Assembly (NCBI GenBank): GCA_022495995.1 | Contig: JAFEMH010001364.1 | Span: 372,001 to 436,000, forward strand | Length of the DNA stretch: 64,000 nt | Source of the DNA: Adenophora triphylla var. japonica | Lineage: Eukaryota > Streptophyta > Magnoliopsida > Asterales > Campanulaceae | Reading direction: 5' to 3' | Shown here: positions 59,107 to 64,000 of the stretch, piece after piece | Layout: the number at the start of each line of letters is the position of its first letter | Position numbering within the stretch: the stretch's first letter is position 1 | Notes under the pieces: model-generated | Database searches by the model: none | What the model was told of the DNA's origin: nothing | What the model saw: only the letters and a program-made list of their open reading frames with translations | Position numbers and translations under genes: made by a program

Positions 59107-59268
59107 TATAAATAAGGAACCCTCCTCATTTGAGAAGGCAGGTTTTTCTTTTCAGTTTATAGTTTTCCTTTCTCCCTTCTCTCTAGATATCCCTCTCTCA
59201 ACCATCGACTATACACAACCATCTACTGTATCATCCCTTGTAAATTACAAAGTTCTGTATCAATAAAT
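59107..59268 (+). promoter_or_regulatory. Viral promoter and poly(A) signal
   Basis: TATAAATA at 59107-59114 and AATAAA at 59263-59268, about 155 bp apart. In caulimovirids the poly(A) signal lies shortly downstream of the pregenomic RNA start, giving a terminally redundant transcript; the spacing fits. No viral tRNA-Met primer site was found downstream. Confidence 0.6.
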
Positions 59269-59470
59269 AAGTAAGTTGTTCTTACTTCCTTTGTTCTTTA
59301 ATTTCTGTATATTTATGTTTTCTTTGGTAAAGGTGACTTTACAAAATTTATAAGGTATATCGGTCGGAAACCAGCCAGCGTCAGGTGTCGTCGAGACACT
59401 TTTGAGATGATGTTTTTATCATCACTCATCGCAACAGCATAATATTCAAAATTTATGCTGCGTGGCGGGT

Positions 59471-59792
59471 AGAACAATGACCACGTACCTAAGAATTAAA
59501 AAGTCAATTTTACTATTAGAAAAAAGTCAAAATTACTGTTTTACTGTAGCAATTTAAATTCTATAGTTTTCCTTAGATTTCTGTATTTTATTATTCCTCT
59601 TTTATATTCTCATATTTGTTTAGTTAAAATTGAGAACAATGACCACGTACCTAAGAATTAAAAAGTCAATTTTACTATTAGAAAAAAGTCAAAATTACTG
59701 TTTTACTGTAGCAATTTAAATTCTATAGTTTTCCTTAGATTTCTGTATTTTATTATTCCTCTTTTATATTCTCATATTTGTTTAGTTAAAAT
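59471..59792 (+). repeat. Direct repeat of 160 bp, apparently identical
   Basis: Units 59471-59630 and 59633-59792 begin 'agaacaatgaccacgtacct' and end 'tagttaaaat'. I found no difference by eye, unlike the decayed sequence around them. Confidence 0.9.
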
Positions 59793-59828
59793 CGATCCTT
59801 TGCGTATTTTTAATATAAGTCGATCTCT

Positions 59829-60432
59829 GGAGAAACGCGTTTCTCCATAACTTATGGAGAAACGTGTTCTGGGTATCCAGAAGCTTTGGGATGGATATTC
59901 AGAAAAAAAATTTGGGGCCAAGGCCAAATTCTAAATTTCTGGATATCACTTTCATAAGGTTCTGGATATCCAGAAAAAAAGATTTGAAGCCAAATCTAAG
60001 GCCAAGACCAAATTTATGATTCTGGATATCACTTTCGTAAGGTTCTGGATATCCAGAACATTGAATAGTGATATCCAGAAGCTTTGGAACGGATATCCAG
60101 AAAAAAAGATTTGAAGCCAAATCCAAGGCCAAGACCAAATTTATGATTCTGGATATCACTTTCATAAGGTTCTGGATATCCAGAACATTGAATAGTGATA
60201 TCCAGAAGCTTTGAAACGGATATCCTGAAAAAAAAGATTTGGGGCAAAGGCCAAAGCCAAATTTCTGATTCTGGATTTCACTTTAATAAGGTTCTGGATA
60301 TCTAGAAGCCTTGGGAAGGATATCCAGAAAAAGAGTCGTGCCATACTTATGGAGAAACGTGTTCTGGCATGAATTGTCGCGCGACAAGTCGGGCCCCGTT
60401 TCTCCATAAATTATGGAGAAACGCGTTTCTCC
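59829..60432 (-). mobile_element. Palindrome-built repeat element, copy 2 (inverted relative to copy 1)
   Basis: 604 bp, with GGAGAAACGCGTTTCTCC at both ends (59829-59846, 60415-60432). The right end in reverse complement equals the left end of copy 1, including the GTCGCGCGAC palindrome (60374-60387 as TTGTCGCGCGACAA). Inside is a 127-bp tandem repeat (starts near 59971, 60098, 60225) with TTCTGGATATCCAGAA palindromes. No coding potential. Confidence 0.75.
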
Positions 60433-60439
60433 CCAGATT

Positions 60440-60994
<555 letters not shown>

Positions 60995-61088
60995 CATATA
61001 CAATAAGGAAAGGATTTCAATGAAATCAAATCCCTGAATCATGAACGGGAATATTGAGATCCCTATAGATACGGGAGAAATCCTTACA
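60995..61088 (-). repeat. Start of a Copia 3' LTR, cut by the (AT)n/viral block
   Basis: On the minus strand TGTAAGGATTTCTCCC begins at 61088, directly after the purine tract AAGTGGGAGAA (61099-61089). Only about 94-106 bp remain before (AT)n. Confidence 0.7.
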
Positions 61089-61358
61089 TTCTCCCACTTG
61101 GTCCATTTAATCCCAACATGTCAAAAAACTAATATATGAATCATGGCGATAGGTCCTCTTGTGGCGAGTATTATCTTCCATGTATTACAATACATTAAGC
61201 TCCTCAACAATAGCCCTTAACTTATGAATGAACCACATGTTTATTATGGGTCCATAAATGATGTTTTTCTCTTATAACAATTAATATGTGCACAAAGCTG
61301 TATGAGAAAATCAAACATAATAAGAGTTTCATTCAAATAGCGTACGTACAATGAAATA
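61089..61358 (-). other. 3' UTR of the Copia element
   Basis: Lies between the pol stop and the LTR start; no ORF. Confidence 0.7.
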
Positions 61359-62016
61359 TCACATTATGGAACCAAGTCCCATTCTTTCTACATGATCCTT
61401 AAACCCCTTTGGTGGCATGCCTTTAGTCAAAGGATCGGCAATCATCAACTCAGTGCTAACGTGCTCAATGACCACTTTATTTTCCTTAACACGTTCTCTA
61501 ATGGCTAAGTACTTAATGTCGATATGCTTACTTCGACTACCACTTTTGTTGTTCTTAGCCATAAAAATAGCAGCTGAGTTGTCACAATATAATTTCAATG
61601 GCTTAGAAACTGAATCAATGATTCTAAGCCCGGACATGAAACTCTTCAACCATACACCGTGTGAGGTAGCCTCAAAACACGACACGAACTCGGCCTCCAT
61701 AGTGGAAGTAGCGATCAGGGCGCTTCACGCTTCTCCAAGATATAGCTCCACTAGCTAACATGAAAACATACGCGGATGTTGATTTGCGAGAATCAACACA
61801 GCCAGCGAAATCTGAATCAGAGTAGCCAATCACTTCCAAATTGTCGGTCCGTCTATACATGAGCATGTAACCCTTCGTTCCTTGAAGGTATCTCATGACC
61901 TTCTTTGCAGCTCTCCAGTGGTCAATTCCTGGGTTACTCTGATATCTCCCAAGCATCCCAACAACAAATGCAATGTCGTGCAGTGCAAACACGAGCATAC
62001 ATAAGGCTTCCAACAA
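61359..62016 (-). pseudogene. Copia RNase H, frameshifted
   Basis: Pieces 62016-61672 and 61700-61359. Visible are 'G-Y-S-D-S-D-F-A-G' (Asp, about 61838-61812), 'M-E-A-E-F' (Glu, 61700) and 'Y-C-D-N-S-A-A' (Asp, about 61593), then the usual end of Copia pol ('A-D-P-L-T-K-G', 'M-G-L-G-S'). A frameshift lies near 61700-61720. Confidence 0.88.
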
Positions 62017-62969
62017 TTTGAAGCATATGGAATGTCTTTCATTCGTTCCCTTTCGAGCTCATTTTTGGGGCACTGGTCCAGGCTAAACTTGTCACCCTTC
62101 ACAATGGGTGCTACACTAGGTGAACAATCCTTCATCCGAAATCTCTCTAAAACTTTGTTGATATAGGTCTCTTGAGACAAACCTAATATGCCTCGAGATC
62201 TATCTCTATAGATCTTAATGCCAATGACATAAGATGCCTCTCCCATATCCTTCATATCAAAGTTTTTCGAGAGAAATTGTTTCACATCGTATAGCAATCC
62301 TTTATCATTGGTTGCAAGCAAAATATCATCCACATATAACACAAGGAAACAAATCTTGCTCCCACTAACCTTGAGGTATATGCATTGATCCATAGCGTTC
62401 TCTTCAAATCCAAATGAAGTGATGACGTTATGAAATTTTCTATACCATTGGCGGGAAGCTTGTTTCAGTCCATATATAGATTTATTAAGCTTACATACCA
62501 AATGCTCACCACTACTAGAGGAGAATCCTTCAGGTTGTTTCATATAAACCTCTTCCTCTAGATCACCATTAAGGAAAGCCGTCTTCACGTCCATTTGATG
62601 TAGCTCTAAATCAAAATGGGCTACCAATGCCATAACTACTCGAAGGGAATCTTTCTTAGATACAGGGGAAAAGGTTTCCGTGTAATCGATTCCTTCTCTT
62701 TGTGAGAATCCTTTGGCAACAAGTCTTGCCTTATGTCTCTCGATGTTACCTTGTGAGTCTTTCTTTGTTTTGAAGACCCATTTACATCCAATGGCTTTTA
62801 CACCATTTGGCAACTCGACGAGATCCCAGACTTTGTTAGTTGCCATAGAATCCATCTCATCTTTCATGGCATTGTACCATAAGCTTGAATCGTTAGAACT
62901 TATGGCTTGTGAAAACGTTTCAGGATCATTTTCGGCTCCAATATTGTAGTCACACTCTTGTAGATACAC
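61893..62969 (-). pseudogene. pol: Copia reverse transcriptase
   Basis: 358 codons open. 'W-V-F-K-T-K', 'R-L-V-A-K-G-F', 'Q-M-D-V-K-T-A-F-L-N-G', 'Y-G-L-K-Q' and the catalytic Y-V-D-D (about 62337-62326) are all present. The frame departs from the RNase H frame near 62010, and from the integrase frame near 63055. The RT domain itself has no stop. Confidence 0.92.
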
Positions 62970-63016
62970 GACATAGTCACTAGGAATTGCTGACCTCCTT
63001 GCCCTCGTAGATCTTC

Positions 63017-64000
63017 TTAAAGCTGGATCAACATTATCCTGAGGAGCAGGATCATGTTGTTCGGCCCGAGTTCAACATTTTCATGTATTTGTTGAACTTC
63101 ATCTACTATTGGATTAGGATCAGTTTGTGGTGCTTCTTGAACTGGTTCTTCAACACGTGTTTGTTCTTGAGGAGTGTTGTTAACAATAATGACCGGTTCA
63201 TAACTTGAAGTGGTACGTTGAGCATCAGAATGATCTTTCCTTTGATCAATGTCCAAGGATCGATCGCTCCCACTAACCAAGTCATTCTCAAGAAATTTTG
63301 CATTTCTTGATTCCACAAATCTAGTGCTATGAGATGGACAATAGAATCTATATCCCTTAGACCTTTCGGCATATCCAACAAAATATCCACTTATGGTCCT
63401 CGGGTCCAACTTCTTTTCTTGTGGATTATATATTCTCACTTCGGACGGACATCCCCAAACACGTACATGTTGCAAACTGGGTTTCCAACCTTTGAATATC
63501 TCAAAAGGCGTTTTTGGAACGGCCTTAGTTGGAACTCGGTTTAATATGTACGTAGCCGTCTTAAGTGCTTCGCTCCACAAGGACCGAGAAAGTTTGGAGC
63601 TTTCAATCATGCTTCGCACCATGTCCAATAATGTTCGATTTCTTCTTTCAGCTACTCCATTTTGTTGTGGAGTACCTGGCATGGTATATTCTGGAACTAT
63701 ACCATTCTCTCGAAGAAATCTCGCAAATGGACCAGGTGCTTGTCCATTTTCAGTATATCTACCATAGTACTCTCCACCTCTATCTGATCTCACGATCTTA
63801 ATTTGCTTGCCGCATTGTTTCTCTACTTCTGCTTTAAACACCTTAAAAGCATCAAGTGCTTCATTCTTATTGTTAAGCAAGTAGAGATACATATATCGCG
63901 AGTAATCATCTATGAATGAGACAAAGTACTTGTCACAGTACGCATCCATGTACGGACTACAAATATACGTATGTATGATTTCCAATAAATCGAGCTTCTT
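63017..64000 (-). pseudogene. Copia integrase core, continues beyond the window
   Basis: Open to the window edge (last ATG 63985; the frame stays open to about 64000). The second catalytic Asp ('S-D-R-G-G-E-Y') and the Glu ('Q-Q-N-G-V-A-E-R-R-N-R') are seen. The first Asp, expected in 'I-H-T-D-I-C', reads Tyr (about 63968), so the enzyme is inactive. The C-terminal linker is Gln/Pro/Glu-rich and shifts frame near 63055. Confidence 0.9.

Noticed and set aside
53743..60432. MluI- and EcoRV-like sites (ACGCGT, GATATC) suggesting cloning residue
   Set aside because: They recur as decayed natural variants inside two diverged repeat copies; no vector sequence is seen.

Overview
The window looks like a nuclear, repeat-rich block of a eudicot plant genome. 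The reasons are Ty3/Gypsy elements of the Tat type (extra archaeal-type RNase H, long 3' regions, antisense genes), Ty1/Copia elements, a CACTA end, a Stowaway-like MITE, an endogenous pararetrovirus, and one short host gene of the ARGOS/ORGAN SIZE RELATED type. I cannot name the species. Nearly all coding sequence belongs to mobile or viral DNA and most of it is broken.

Layout. (1) 1-930: end of an unidentified ORF and LTR-like AT-rich DNA. (2) ~1000-24375: an old minus-strand Tat-type element (5' LTR 22647-24375, leader, gag remnant 2656-3324, 3'-UTR-like repeats). It is split by a younger plus-strand Tat-type element at 3793-21402, which has two 1.74 kb LTRs and a perfect GAAAG target-site duplication. 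The young element carries gag, RT-RNase H, archaeal-type RNase H and integrase on the plus strand and two antisense genes on the minus strand: 15414-13898, and the spliced plant-mobile-domain gene 18542-15941. (3) 24376-34347: a 29-bp minisatellite, (AT)n, Tat element B (24710-33934, TSD ATATA) with an uninterrupted integrase ORF and a four-exon antisense gene, more (AT)n, and a CACTA terminus. (4) 34348-48240: a Copia LTR, then a minus-strand Copia gag and 5' LTR; that LTR is split by Tat element C (38463-48206, minus), the same family as B. (5) 48241-50117: the ARGOS-like gene (49334-49044, minus) with a foldback MITE about 170 bp upstream of its start codon. (6) 50134-60880: a rearranged endogenous caulimovirid. 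Its order is movement protein, coat protein, protease, RT-RNase H, downstream ORFs, promoter and poly(A) region. Inverted partial copies lie at both ends, and it holds two copies of an element made largely of perfect palindromes. (7) 60881-64000: (AT)51 and the 3' part of a minus-strand Copia element that runs off the window.

Most interesting signal. In the young Tat element, paired 10-bp palindromes (GCCGNNCGGC, 28-39 bp apart) lie just upstream of TATA-like boxes at three places: the LTR promoter, antisense gene 1 and antisense gene 2. A fourth pair lies in the leader. The old, diverged Tat element has pairs at the matching LTR and leader positions, but with a different palindrome (GTCGNNCGAC). 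Symmetry is kept while the letters change. This is what one would expect of family-specific dimer binding sites, possibly for an element-encoded regulator. That function is inference.

Positions, repeats and splice sites were read by eye. Family names rest on motif recognition, not on database searches.
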